Under the pieces are notes generated by a model, which searched no databases, was not told the DNA's origin, and saw only the letters and a list, made by a program, of their open reading frames with translations. Below are positions 48,097-56,688 of a stretch of 64,000 nt of DNA, in pieces. The DNA is from Caballeronia sp. INDeC2. GTDB lineage: Bacteria > Pseudomonadota > Gammaproteobacteria > Burkholderiales > Burkholderiaceae. The DNA is taken from positions 186,001 through 250,000 of the forward strand of contig NZ_JALQDG010000012.1 of NCBI RefSeq assembly GCF_023631325.1, in the 5' to 3' direction. Each line of letters starts with the position of its first letter. Position 1 is the first letter of the stretch. The position numbers and the translations under genes were made by a program.

Positions 48097-48477
48097 ATGA
48101 CGACCGATCGGCCCACGCAGCAATCGTCCCCCGGACCGCTGCGACGAATTCTGAGCTCCGCCTTCGCCATCTTCGAGACGCGCCTTGAACTCATCGGTAT
48201 CGAGCTTCAAGAGGAGAAGGAGCGTCTCCTCGGCGTGCTTTTCCTCGGACTCGCCGCAATGATGCTCGCGATGATGGCGCTCATCTCGCTGACGGTGCTG
48301 ATCGCCATTTTCTTCTGGGACACCTATCGCTGGCAGGCGCTCGGCGGCATCACGCTGCTGTATGCGCTGATTGCCATTGCGTGCGGTCTACGCGCGCGCA
48401 GCAGTCTGCTCGATGCACCGAACATGTTCGACGACACGCTCGCCGAATTCCGCAAGGACCGCGACACGTTCCGCTGA
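48097..48477 (+). CDS. YqjE-like phage-holin-3-6 family protein
   Basis: A 126-residue protein with two central hydrophobic segments (LGVLFLGLAAMMLAMMALI and ALGGITLLYALIAIACGL) between charged ends. It belongs to the YqjE / Phage_holin_3_6 type (PF07332-like), a chromosomal stress-linked family in spite of the name; no phage genes are nearby. It lies between the DUF883 gene and the next small gene, the same order as yqjD-yqjE-yqjK in E. coli. Confidence 0.82.
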   Translation: MTTDRPTQQSSPGPLRRILSSAFAIFETRLELIGIELQEEKERLLGVLFLGLAAMMLAMMALISLTVLIAIFFWDTYRWQALGGITLLYALIAIACGLRARSSLLDAPNMFDDTLAEFRKDRDTFR

Positions 48478-48498
48478 TCTCCGCGCCCGACCCAAGCC

Positions 48499-48996
48499 AT
48501 GAGCCAACACGAAGACACCTTCAAATCGCCCAAGCGCGACAAAATGCAGAAACTGCGCACGCCGCACATGCGCGCGCTGCGCAAGGAACTGCTGATCGCC
48601 CGCGCGGATGTCGAGCGCATGGAATTGCGGCAAGCCACACACGATCTGCGCTCGTCCGTCACGCATTTCAGTTTCCTGCGCTTCCTTCTGCCGGGCGGCG
48701 GCTCGCGAGGCTGGGGCAAGCGCCGCGCGTCGTCGGGCGGTATCGGCGGCGTGCTCCGTTCGCTGCTCGGCTCGGGCAATATCGGACTGCTGCTCAAGCG
48801 GTACCCGATCGTCGGCTCGGTCGCGTCGCTCGTTCTCACCAAACCCGTGAGGACGAAGTTGCTGCACAGCGCCAAGCCCGTGCTCAAATGGGGTGGCCTC
48901 GCGCTTGCCGGATGGGAAGGCTGGCGCATCTATCAGCAGATGAAGAACGCCGCGCCCGAGACTTCGACCGACGCCGTCGATCCGACCGTCTTCTGA
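48499..48996 (+). CDS. DUF3318-like YqjK-position protein
   Basis: A 165-residue protein that begins with a charged helix (HMRALRKELLIARADVERMELRQA), then a glycine-serine linker (PGGGSRGWGKRR, SSGGIGG) and hydrophobic patches (YPIVGSVASLVLTK, WGGLALAGWEGWR). It sits where YqjK is found in the E. coli cluster, though the sequence is more like the DUF3318 proteins of Burkholderiaceae. Probably membrane-associated. Function unknown. Confidence 0.7.
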   Translation: MSQHEDTFKSPKRDKMQKLRTPHMRALRKELLIARADVERMELRQATHDLRSSVTHFSFLRFLLPGGGSRGWGKRRASSGGIGGVLRSLLGSGNIGLLLKRYPIVGSVASLVLTKPVRTKLLHSAKPVLKWGGLALAGWEGWRIYQQMKNAAPETSTDAVDPTVF

Positions 48997-49006
48997 TTTC
49001 ATCGCA

Positions 49007-49471
49007 TCAACCCTTTCCCGCCCAGCAGGACGTCGACTGTGCCGCATCGAGCGGCGTGGTCGATCCGGGCGGGTGATTCCAGCGTAGTCCGGTCGCGTCG
49101 ATGACGAAGGCGCCGCAAGCGTCGTCCTGCATCGCGCCGGGTGCGACGGGCACGGCTTCGATCGCATAGCCGCCATTCGTCGGCGATTCCGGCAGCACCG
49201 CGACGCTGTAGGCCGCCGTCCCGCTGGGCGGCGCGCGATCGAAACCGGCGCCGAGCGTGAGCGTTTCACCGCTTTCCGACGTTTGCGCGAGCCGCGTCGT
49301 TTCGACGAACTGAACTGCGCGCGTCAATGCCGACGCCGCGTCGAGTCGATGCGCCTTCGCCACATGCGTTCGATACGTGGGAATGGCGAACGTCGCGATG
49401 ATCGCGGCGACGCCCAGCGCAATCACCAATTCCAGCAGGCTGAAACCCTTTTTGTTCTTGCGTCCGTTCAT
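49007..49471 (-). CDS. pilE: type IV pilin-like protein, PilE type
   Basis: A 154-residue pilin-like protein, exported and processed by PilD. The class III signal is NGRKNKKGFSLLELVIALG, with cleavage between Gly and Phe and the Glu at +5. A hydrophobic helix continues to about residue 35, followed by a globular domain with two Cys near the C-terminus (DDACGAF, STSCWAG) that could form the D-loop disulfide. It is last in a row of five minor pilin genes. Confidence 0.85.
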   Translation of the reverse strand: MNGRKNKKGFSLLELVIALGVAAIIATFAIPTYRTHVAKAHRLDAASALTRAVQFVETTRLAQTSESGETLTLGAGFDRAPPSGTAAYSVAVLPESPTNGGYAIEAVPVAPGAMQDDACGAFVIDATGLRWNHPPGSTTPLDAAQSTSCWAGKG

Positions 49472-49480
49472 GTCGTTTCC

Positions 49481-49963
49481 TCAAAACGGCCTGGCGACGA
49501 CGCGCCGCCAGTGCTGCGTGCTCACGCCATCGGCGATATCGGTCCGAAGCTGAAGCCACGCCTCCGAATCCGCAGTCGCGCCGAAACCTCGCGACGTGAC
49601 CAGATAGGATCCGCTTCCCCACGATTCGATCAGACACTGCGGCGCGCGACGCGCATACGGCCAGGCCGGAAACGGCGTGATCGCGGCGGCGGTCGGCCCT
49701 TCGAACGATGTCTTCGCGCGCCATCGGGACGGTTCGTCCTTCGACTGGCTCGTCGACGGCAGCGCGAGGGACAGCATCCGGCTGCATCGGATCAGCGCGC
49801 TGTCCGCTGCATGGAACGCCTGCGCGCGCTCACGCGTCGCGATGGTCGCGCGGCCCGCCACGGTCGATGTCTGCAACCAGGCGCTTGCGGTCACCAGCAT
49901 CATCGCTGTGAGGATCAGGACGATCGGCAACGTGGCGCCGTGTGTTCGCGAACGTCGCTTCAT
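49481..49963 (-). CDS. pilX: minor pilin PilX-like protein
   Basis: A 160-residue membrane protein with a basic start (MKRRSRTHGATLPIVLILTA) and one N-terminal hydrophobic helix. It lacks Glu at +5, as PilX/GspK-type initiating pilins do. The rest has ADSALIRCSRMLSLALP and a C-terminal TQHWRRVVARPF. It is weakly conserved, so placement relies on the start and the operon. Its ATG overlaps the pilW stop by four bases (ATGA). Confidence 0.72.
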   Translation of the reverse strand: MKRRSRTHGATLPIVLILTAMMLVTASAWLQTSTVAGRATIATRERAQAFHAADSALIRCSRMLSLALPSTSQSKDEPSRWRAKTSFEGPTAAAITPFPAWPYARRAPQCLIESWGSGSYLVTSRGFGATADSEAWLQLRTDIADGVSTQHWRRVVARPF

Positions 49964-50748
49964 TGCGCGCCTCCGGATGTCATCGCCGGCGAATTGCGTA
50001 TCGCGATGCGCCGCCAGAAAACCTGGCGAACGCGGCCGTCGTCGGCATACGTCGGCGAGCCGTTGCAATCGACATAGTTCGTTCTCCGCTTTGCGTTCGC
50101 GGCGAACCCACGTACGACGACGCAAATGTCCGCGCCGTAGACATCGCGCCAGCGGTCGCGCGCGATACCCGAAGCGTCCAGTGACGATGGCGCGCCCGCC
50201 CGCCAGTACATCACGCGAATCCGTTCGATGCCTTCGACCATCGGCTGGGACTGCTTGCCGCCGCCCTCGCAGTAAAGCTCGGGCTCGCCGGTCGAACTGC
50301 TGGCCTTCGCATAAAAGCGATTCGTGACGATGGCATCGGAGACGGTCTGGCCGATGCAATCCGTCGGCACGCCTGTGCTCGACGGCCATGTGGACACGAC
50401 GTCGGCGGCGTAGCGAACTTGCAGGCCGTCGGAATGTCCGGCAAGCGACTCGCACGATGCCGCCGACTCCGCGCCGACGACGCGGCCTTGTGCGCAACCG
50501 AATATCGATGCTTCGACGTTGGAATCCGGTCCGGACGCGAAACCGGCCATCTGAAGTTGCTGGCCCAGCATGTCGAGCGCGGTCGATCCGGCTTCGTGGA
50601 TGCGGGCGGCGTCGGCGGCGCGATCGAACGCGGCGCGCTGCCCGCGATAAAGCGATAGCGACGCCGTCACGATCAACATGCCGAGCGCGAGCGCGATCGT
50701 CATTTCGAGCAGCGTATGGCCGCGCGATGAGAAGCAGCGTGAAGTCAT
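49960..50748 (-). CDS. pilW: minor pilin PilW-like protein
   Basis: A 262-residue protein with a prepilin signal (FSSRGHTLLEMTIALALG, Glu at +5, residues about 6-23), a long N-terminal helix and a large beta-rich domain with several Cys (IFGCAQGR, SCESL, DCIGQ, YCEGGG, DICVVV, DCNGSP). PilW is one of the minor pilins that prime the type IV pilus. It overlaps pilV and pilX by ATGA. Confidence 0.85.
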   Translation of the reverse strand: MTSRCFSSRGHTLLEMTIALALGMLIVTASLSLYRGQRAAFDRAADAARIHEAGSTALDMLGQQLQMAGFASGPDSNVEASIFGCAQGRVVGAESAASCESLAGHSDGLQVRYAADVVSTWPSSTGVPTDCIGQTVSDAIVTNRFYAKASSSTGEPELYCEGGGKQSQPMVEGIERIRVMYWRAGAPSSLDASGIARDRWRDVYGADICVVVRGFAANAKRRTNYVDCNGSPTYADDGRVRQVFWRRIAIRNSPAMTSGGAQ

Positions 50749-51128
50749 CGCGCGAACGCCACCGCGATGCACGAAGTGAGCGGTTTTGCCTGCGGCTCGG
50801 GGCACGGGTCGGACCGATCTTCAGCACGCCAGCTCACCGTCGCGATACGCACGGCGTCCGCACGATCGGAGACCGTGACATCGCCCGCGGGCAGCATCGA
50901 CGACGCCCTCGCCTGCCATTGCGACACGATCGCGGCCCGGTCCGCGTCGCGGCGAATGCCTTCGACGACCGAATCCGCGATCAGCGCCGCACGTTCGCGC
51001 AGCAAAGCCGCCCGCTCGCCGCGCGCGAGCGCGCTTTGCACGGCGACGAGCCCGAGCGCGCTGACCGCCGCGAGCGTCAACGCGATCATCACTTCGATCA
51101 GCGAATCGCCCCGCTGTGCGCCCTTCAT
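50745..51128 (-). CDS. pilV: minor pilin PilV-like protein
   Basis: A 127-residue prepilin with the signal MKGAQRGDSLIEVMIALTLAA; Gly -1 and Glu +5 are both present. The short mature domain has DSVVEGIRRDADRAAI and two C-terminal Cys. It overlaps fimT and pilW by ATGA, as do the other joints except the last. Confidence 0.83.
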   Translation of the reverse strand: MKGAQRGDSLIEVMIALTLAAVSALGLVAVQSALARGERAALLRERAALIADSVVEGIRRDADRAAIVSQWQARASSMLPAGDVTVSDRADAVRIATVSWRAEDRSDPCPEPQAKPLTSCIAVAFAR

Positions 51129-51667
51129 GCCGACGCTCCGCAAGCGCCCTGCGTCATGCGTGCCCGGCCGCCTGCCGCGAGCCGTATGCATCGACGGGAT
51201 GTGGCATTCGCGGCCGAATCTGCGCCGCGCGGACCGAGGTCGAAACTGCGGAATCCGCCGATCACTTGCCCCGCGGGCGGCGTGAAAGACAGTTCGGTCG
51301 ATGTCCCGGCGATGGCGACCGACGTCATCGCCGGCTGCATGCGCAGGAGCGTCGAAACGCCATCGCGATCGACGAACAGGCCCCATCCGCACGACCAGTC
51401 GGTGACGCCGGCCTCGCAGCTTCGCCCGGCCGTCAGGCAATGACGCGACGCATCGATCCGGCAAAGCGTGACGCGCGCGCCGCGTTTTACGGCTTCGGCA
51501 TGGGCCAGCGAGAGCGTGGAGAAGAGCGAGCGCGCCCGCGCATCGACCTGATCGCGCAGCTGCCAAGCGACGAACGACGGCGCGGCGAACGTCGCAAGGA
51601 TCGCCATCACGGCGAGCACCACGCACAGTTCGACGAGCGTGAAACCTTGATTTGAAGCGTTGATCAT
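51125..51667 (-). CDS. fimT: pseudopilin FimT/GspH-like
   Basis: A 180-residue protein with the prepilin signal ASNQGFTLVELCVVLAVMA (Gly -1, Glu +5), then the FimT/GspH type domain (AAPSFVAWQLRDQVDARARSL, then LSLAHAEAVKRGARVTLCR). The start is ATG 51667 with AAGGA seven bases upstream; a TTG two codons before is less likely. It is first in the minor pilin operon and its stop overlaps pilV. Confidence 0.86.
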   Translation of the reverse strand: MINASNQGFTLVELCVVLAVMAILATFAAPSFVAWQLRDQVDARARSLFSTLSLAHAEAVKRGARVTLCRIDASRHCLTAGRSCEAGVTDWSCGWGLFVDRDGVSTLLRMQPAMTSVAIAGTSTELSFTPPAGQVIGGFRSFDLGPRGADSAANATSRRCIRLAAGGRARMTQGACGASA

Positions 51668-51832
51668 CTGCAATCCTTATCGATCGAATCGAGCCGAAAG
51701 ACGCAATCTAGCGAAAAGGAATGCACGCCGCCATTAGCCGAATGGCCGAGTGTTCACGCCGCCCGATGCCCGGCACACTGCGCGAGCGAATGACAGAAAA
51801 TCAGGCTTGGGAGGGAAACGATGCGGAACGGA

Positions 51833-52315
51833 TCAGCGCTTGCGCGAAGTCGATTTCTTCGGCGCGGCACGCCGGAATTCTTCGAGCACGTCTTCGAATT
51901 CGGAGACGTCTTCGAAACGCTTATAGACAGAAGCGAAACGCACGTAAGCGATGGTATCGAGCTGTCGCAACTCGTTCATGACGAGTTCGCCAAGACGTTC
52001 GCTCTGTACTTCGCGCTCGCCGCTGCCGAGCAGCTGATACTCGATGCGCGACGCGGCGGCGTCGATCGCGTCGGCTGCGACCGGACGCTTTCTCAGCGCA
52101 AGCTGCATGCTCGCGACGATCTTGCGACGGTCGAACTCGGTGCGGCTGCCGTCCTTCTTGACGACAGTCGGCAGCGCCAGTTCGACGCGCTCATACGTGG
52201 TGAAGCGCTTGTCGCACGCGGGACAGCGCCTTCGCCGCCGAATGGCCGCGCCATCCTCCGACACGCGAGAATCCACGACCTGGGTATCTTCGTGTCGGCA
52301 AAATGGGCAGCGCAT
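51833..52315 (-). CDS. nrdR: transcriptional repressor NrdR
   Basis: ATP/dATP-sensing repressor of ribonucleotide reductase genes. The N-terminal zinc ribbon has MRCPFC and [13 protein letters not shown], and an ATP-cone follows ([28 protein letters not shown]). 160 residues. It lies 18 bases after glyA on the same strand, an arrangement found across beta-proteobacteria, so the two are probably co-transcribed. Confidence 0.97.
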   Translation of the reverse strand: MRCPFCRHEDTQVVDSRVSEDGAAIRRRRRCPACDKRFTTYERVELALPTVVKKDGSRTEFDRRKIVASMQLALRKRPVAADAIDAAASRIEYQLLGSGEREVQSERLGELVMNELRQLDTIAYVRFASVYKRFEDVSEFEDVLEEFRRAAPKKSTSRKR

Positions 52316-52333
52316 CGGCGTTGTGCTCGCGAA

Positions 52334-53581
52334 TTAACGGTAGACCGGAAAACGCTTGGTCAGGTCGGCCACTTGCGCGCGCACGCGCTCGATGTTCGCC
52401 TGGTCTTCCGGATTGTCGAGCACGTCGGCGATCAAGTTGCCGACGATCTCAGCTTCCTTCGTGCCGAAGCCGCGCGTGGTCATCGCGGGCGAGCCGAGGC
52501 GCACGCCGCTCGTGACGAACGGCTTTTCCGGATCGTTCGGAATGGCGTTCTTGTTGACCGTGATATGCGCGGCGCCGAGCGCGGCTTCCGCGGCCTTGCC
52601 GGTGATCTTCTTCGCGCGCAGATCTACGAGCATCACGTGGCTTTCAGTGCGGCCCGATACGATGCGCAGGCCGCGCTTCACCAGCGTTTCCGCAAGCACG
52701 CGCGCGTTGTCGATCACGGCCTGTTGATAAGTCTTGAATTCCGGCGACAGCGCTTCCTTGAACGCGACGGCCTTCGCGGCGATCACGTGCATGAGCGGTC
52801 CGCCCTGAATGCCCGGGAAAATCGCCGAGTTGATCTGCTTCTCGAATTCGGCCTTCATCAGGATCACGCCGCCGCGCGGGCCGCGCAGGCTCTTGTGCGT
52901 CGTCGTGGTGACGAAATCGGCGTGCGGCACCGGGTTCGGATATACGCCCGCTGCGACGAGACCGGCATAGTGCGCCATGTCGACCATGAAGTAAGCGCCG
53001 ACGCTCTTCGCGATCTTCGACAGACGCTCGAAGTCGATCTTCAGCGCAAACGCCGACGCGCCCGCGACGATCAGCTTCGGCTTGTGTTCCTTGGCGAGCG
53101 CTTCGGTCTTTTCGTAGTCGATGTCTTCGGCCTCGTTCAGGCCGTAGCTCACGACGTTGAACCACTTGCCCGACATGTTGACCGGCGAGCCGTGCGTCAG
53201 GTGACCGCCTTCGGCGAGGCTCATGCCCATGATCGTGTCGCCCGGCTTGAGCACGGCGAAGAACACGCCCTGATTGGCTTGCGAGCCCGAGTTCGGCTGG
53301 ACGTTCGCGGCTTCGGCGCCGAAGAGCTGTTTCACGCGGTCGATTGCGAGTTGCTCGACGATGTCGACATACTCGCAGCCGCCGTAGTAGCGCTTGCCGG
53401 GATAGCCTTCGGCGTATTTGTTCGTGAGTTGCGAGCCCTGCGCGGCCATCACGGCCGGGCTCGTGTAGTTTTCCGACGCGATCAGCTCGATGTGATCTTC
53501 CTGGCGACGGTTTTCCTGCTCGATCGCCTTGAGCAATTCGGGATCGACATTGGCGAGGGTACTTTCGGCTCTGTCAAACAT
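52334..53581 (-). CDS. glyA: serine hydroxymethyltransferase
   Basis: PLP enzyme that makes glycine and methylene-THF from serine. 415 residues. Motifs: [36 protein letters not shown], the Lys for PLP in [15 protein letters not shown] (Lys230) and [17 protein letters not shown]. The upstream region is long (471 bases) and shared with a divergent dehydrogenase gene. It is followed by nrdR. Confidence 0.98.
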   Translation of the reverse strand: MFDRAESTLANVDPELLKAIEQENRRQEDHIELIASENYTSPAVMAAQGSQLTNKYAEGYPGKRYYGGCEYVDIVEQLAIDRVKQLFGAEAANVQPNSGSQANQGVFFAVLKPGDTIMGMSLAEGGHLTHGSPVNMSGKWFNVVSYGLNEAEDIDYEKTEALAKEHKPKLIVAGASAFALKIDFERLSKIAKSVGAYFMVDMAHYAGLVAAGVYPNPVPHADFVTTTTHKSLRGPRGGVILMKAEFEKQINSAIFPGIQGGPLMHVIAAKAVAFKEALSPEFKTYQQAVIDNARVLAETLVKRGLRIVSGRTESHVMLVDLRAKKITGKAAEAALGAAHITVNKNAIPNDPEKPFVTSGVRLGSPAMTTRGFGTKEAEIVGNLIADVLDNPEDQANIERVRAQVADLTKRFPVYR

Positions 53582-54052
53582 ACGTTTTCCGTGAGATCAA
53601 AACAGGTTGACCGGATCGCGCGTGCGCCACGTTCGAAGCAGACGCAAAAGACGCTGGAAACCGATGGAGTCCAGGCGCGACGGATAGAGGATGAATCCGG
53701 TTTCGCGGAACGGACAGCCACCGGCAACGCAGCGACGGCGTGCGGATCTCAGCTGCCCAGGCGAACGGCAAAACGACGCTCCGCGCTTCCTGGTGGGTCG
53801 CTCCACCTTGAATCCGAAGATTCTATCGCCAGTCACGCGGGGTTTGAGCGTTGTAGTTTAATGGGCGGACTTGCTTTAGGCAACCGGCTTCCCGACCATT
53901 TCAGGGCGCATATAGGCGCCTCAAAAGCACGATCGTTCGCACCCGCGATTGCTTGCCGCGCCGCATCAATGGAAGTACCCTTTGCGCCGTCGACGGACGC
54001 GCTTCCCGGCGCGCTCCGGCTTTACTCATCTCATTCCGTTCGGAGTCCGCTC
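53582..54052. other. intergenic region between glyA and the YdfG-like gene
   Basis: 471 bases between divergent genes, without a credible gene. A minus-strand TAGAAT (53825-53820) may be the glyA -10, giving a leader of about 230 bases. A GGCGC / GCGCC hairpin at about 53907-53922 surrounds ATATAG. I could not recognise a known riboswitch fold. Confidence 0.4.
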
Positions 54053-54799
54053 ATGATCGTTTTTGTCACCGGCGCGTCTGCCGGATTCGGCGCTGCCATC
54101 GCGCGCACTTTCGTGAAAGGCGGCCATCGCGTAATCGCCGCCGCGCGCCGCAAGGAGCGGCTCGTCGCGCTGTCGAACGAGCTCGGCGACGCGCTTCTGC
54201 CGGTCGAGCTCGACGTGCGCGACGAAAACGCGGTGCGCAACGCCATAGCGTCGCTGCCGGAAGCGTTCGCCCAGATCGATGTCCTCGTGAACAACGCCGG
54301 TCTCGCGCTCGGTCTCGAACCCGCGCAACGCGCAAATCTCGACGACTGGAAGAACATGATCGACACGAACTGCACGGGTCTCGTGACCGTCACGCACGCG
54401 ATCCTGCCGGGCATGATCGAGCGGAATCGCGGCCACGTGTTCAATATGGGCTCGGTGGCCGGCACGTATCCGTACATCGGCGGCAATGTGTATGGCGCGT
54501 CCAAGGCGTTCGTGCGGCAGTTCAGCCTGAACCTGCGTGCCGACATCGCCGGCACCGCGCTGCGCGTGACCGACATCGAACCGGGACTGGTGGGCGGCAC
54601 CGAGTTTTCCAACGTGCGCTTCAAGGGCGACGACAGCAAAGCCGCGACGGTCTATAAAGACGTGCAGGCGCTCACACCCGAGGACATCGCCGATGCGATC
54701 TACTGGATCGCAACGCGCCCCGCGCACGTCAACATCAACGCAATCGAGATGATGCCGATCGCGCAAAGCTTCGCTCCGTTGCAAATTCACCGCGGCTGA
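54053..54799 (+). CDS. SDR oxidoreductase, YdfG-like (3-hydroxy acid / malonic semialdehyde reductase)
   Basis: A 248-residue NADP-dependent dehydrogenase. TGASAGFGAAIARTF at residues 6-20, then the basic RRKERL that favours NADP, NNAG (about 80), and the catalytic Ser/Tyr/Lys in NMGSVAGTYPYIGGNVYGASKAFV. The final ITRPAHVNINAIEMMPI-like block matches YdfG, which acts on serine, L-allo-threonine and malonic semialdehyde. The true substrate is inferred from the family. Confidence 0.9.
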   Translation: MIVFVTGASAGFGAAIARTFVKGGHRVIAAARRKERLVALSNELGDALLPVELDVRDENAVRNAIASLPEAFAQIDVLVNNAGLALGLEPAQRANLDDWKNMIDTNCTGLVTVTHAILPGMIERNRGHVFNMGSVAGTYPYIGGNVYGASKAFVRQFSLNLRADIAGTALRVTDIEPGLVGGTEFSNVRFKGDDSKAATVYKDVQALTPEDIADAIYWIATRPAHVNINAIEMMPIAQSFAPLQIHRG

Positions 54800-54820
54800 A
54801 TCCGAGATATGCCTAAGGAT

Positions 54821-54851
54821 TTGGCAGTCGTGCTTCCGGTTCCGGTAAAAT
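54821..54851 (+). promoter_or_regulatory. possible promoter of ybgC-tol-pal
   Basis: TTGGCA (54821-54826) and TAAAAT (54846-54851), 19 bases apart, about 75 bases ahead of the ybgC start. The spacing is slightly long. Confidence 0.45.
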
Positions 54852-54926
54852 GCCGCCGATGAATATTTGTCAAAAAGCAAGCCGGAGCGCGCTCGAGCGC
54901 CTCCGCGCGTGCGGAGCGGCGCAAAG

Positions 54927-55388
54927 GTGAGTGATCCGTTGACTTTCGAATGGCCGGTTCGGGTGTATTACGAGGACACCGACGCCGGCGGCATCGTCTT
55001 CTACGCGAACTACCTGAAGTTCTTCGAGCGGGCGCGCACCGAGTGGTTGCGCGCATGCGGCATCGACCAGCAGCGCCTCGCGGATTCGAACGGCGTCGTG
55101 TTCGTCGTGAGACGCACGTCCGTCGAATATTCGTCGCCGGCGCGCCTGGATGACGTCATTCGCGTCTTGAGCCGTATCGAGCGGCTCGGGCGCGCATCGG
55201 TGGATTTTCATCAGGAAGCGTGGCGCGACGGCGTGCTGCTCGCGAGCGGCGACATTCGCGTTGCGTCGGTGGATCGCGCGTCGGTTCGTCCGGCCGCCAT
55301 TCCGGATGCGGTGCTCGACGGATTGAAACGCGGCCCGCACGCCGCGCTCGCCGCCGCGTCATGCGGCGCGAACCAGGATCGAGCCTGA
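54927..55388 (+). CDS. ybgC: acyl-CoA thioesterase YbgC
   Basis: A hot-dog-fold thioesterase (4-hydroxybenzoyl-CoA thioesterase family) of the Tol-Pal cluster; it may act on acyl-ACP or short acyl-CoA. The motif RVYYEDTDAGGIVFYANYLKFFERARTEWLR holds the catalytic Asp, and VEYSSPARLDDVIRV follows. Start taken as GTG 54927 (MSDPLTFEWPVRVYY), which fits the E. coli start; a TTG at 54867 would add 20 unconserved residues. 153 residues, with a short alanine-rich C-terminal tail. Confidence 0.88.
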   Translation: MSDPLTFEWPVRVYYEDTDAGGIVFYANYLKFFERARTEWLRACGIDQQRLADSNGVVFVVRRTSVEYSSPARLDDVIRVLSRIERLGRASVDFHQEAWRDGVLLASGDIRVASVDRASVRPAAIPDAVLDGLKRGPHAALAAASCGANQDRA

Positions 55389-55553
55389 ACGATGAACTCA
55401 TCGCACCCCGAAGCGAACCAATGCATCGGGACAGTGGAAGCACTAACGAGCACGAGCCGGCCGCGGCGCGGCTTTCGTTTGATTCACATCCTTTTCACGA
55501 AAGCATGACGCTTTGACCGGACGCCCCTTTTCGGGACGTAACAGCGGACCTTT

Positions 55554-56231
55554 ATGAACAATACACAAGACCTGTCGATCGTTTCTCTCGTCATTCACGC
55601 GAGCCTGCTCGCGCAGGCCGTGATGGCGCTGCTGCTGCTGCTGTCGCTGCTGTCGTGGACCTTCATTTTCCGCAAGTGGTTTGCCATTCGGCGCGCGCGC
55701 GCGCAAACCGAGCGCTTCGAGCGCGATTTCTGGTCGGGCGGCGACCTGCAGGCGCTCTATCAGAGCGCGGCGAACAACCGCCACACCATCGGCGCGCTCG
55801 AACGTATCTTCGAATCCGGCATGCGCGAATTCCTGAAGGGCAAGGAGCGCCGCATCACCGATCCCGGCGCGATCCTCGACGGCTCCCGCCGCGCGATGCG
55901 CGCCGCGTTCCAGCGCGAAATGGACGTGCTCGAGGCGAATCTCGCGTTTCTCGCTTCGGTCGGCTCGGTGAGTCCGTATATCGGTCTCTTCGGCACCGTC
56001 TGGGGCATCATGAATTCCTTCCGCGGACTCGCAAACGTGCAACAGGCGACGCTCGCGAACGTGGCGCCGGGCATCGCCGAGGCGCTCGTCGCAACCGCGA
56101 TCGGCCTCTTCGCCGCGATCCCGGCCGTGGTCGCATACAACCGTTACGCGCACGATATCGATCGCCTGGCGATCCGCTTCGAGACCTTCATCGAAGAGTT
56201 CTCGAACATCCTGCAGCGTCAGGCGCACTAA
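55554..56231 (+). CDS. tolQ: TolQ, proton channel subunit of Tol-Pal
   Basis: Inner-membrane protein of the TolQRA motor that links proton flow to outer-membrane constriction. 225 residues with three membrane segments: LVIHASLLAQAVMALLLLLSL near the N-terminus and two later ones (FLASVGSVSPYIGLFGTVWGIM, APGIAEALVATAIGLFAAIPAVVAYN). The large cytoplasmic loop lies between segments 1 and 2. It is the TolQ and not the ExbB of the TonB system, as the neighbours show. Confidence 0.96.
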   Translation: MNNTQDLSIVSLVIHASLLAQAVMALLLLLSLLSWTFIFRKWFAIRRARAQTERFERDFWSGGDLQALYQSAANNRHTIGALERIFESGMREFLKGKERRITDPGAILDGSRRAMRAAFQREMDVLEANLAFLASVGSVSPYIGLFGTVWGIMNSFRGLANVQQATLANVAPGIAEALVATAIGLFAAIPAVVAYNRYAHDIDRLAIRFETFIEEFSNILQRQAH

Positions 56232-56244
56232 GCAAGGAGTCGCG

Positions 56245-56688
56245 ATGGCAGGCCCCATTCGTTCCAGCATGCGCGGCAGTTCGCGCCGCGCAATGTCCGA
56301 CATCAACGTCGTGCCGTACATCGACGTAATGCTCGTGCTGCTCGTCATCTTCATGGTGACGGCGCCGCTCGTTTCACCGTCCATCATCAACTTGCCGACC
56401 GTCGGCAATGCGCAACCGCAGGAGCAGCAGCCGCCGCTCGTCATAAACATCAAGGCGGACGGCAGCATGAACGTCCGCTACAAGGAAGAAGGCGGCGCGA
56501 CGCAGGAGCAGAAGATGACGAAGGAAGAGTTGAATACCTTCGTGCTCAATCGTCAGGAATCGCATCCGGATCAGCCCGTCGTGATCGCGGCGGACAAGAC
56601 CGTGAAATATGAAGTCGTGATGAACGTGATGTCCGATATGAAGGCCCGCGGCGTGAAGCGCGTCGGATTGCTCGTCAAATCGCAATGA
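56245..56688 (+). CDS. tolR: TolR
   Basis: A 147-residue inner-membrane protein with one N-terminal segment (SDINVVPYIDVMLVLLVIF, whose Asp in YIDVML is the channel proton carrier) and a periplasmic domain (VVIAADKTVKYEVVMNVMSDMKARGVKRVGLL). ATG 56245 has AAGGAG upstream. Its stop overlaps the tolA start by ATGA. Confidence 0.96.
   Translation: MAGPIRSSMRGSSRRAMSDINVVPYIDVMLVLLVIFMVTAPLVSPSIINLPTVGNAQPQEQQPPLVINIKADGSMNVRYKEEGGATQEQKMTKEELNTFVLNRQESHPDQPVVIAADKTVKYEVVMNVMSDMKARGVKRVGLLVKSQ

Noticed and set aside
48097..48477. Holin-like protein as evidence of a prophage
   Set aside because: It belongs to the YqjE chromosomal family and lies in a conserved three-gene set; no other phage gene is present.
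51821..54052. Long plus-strand open frame antisense to nrdR and glyA, running into the YdfG-like gene
   Set aside because: Only the last 248 codons, from 54053, resemble a protein family. The rest is low-complexity shadow.
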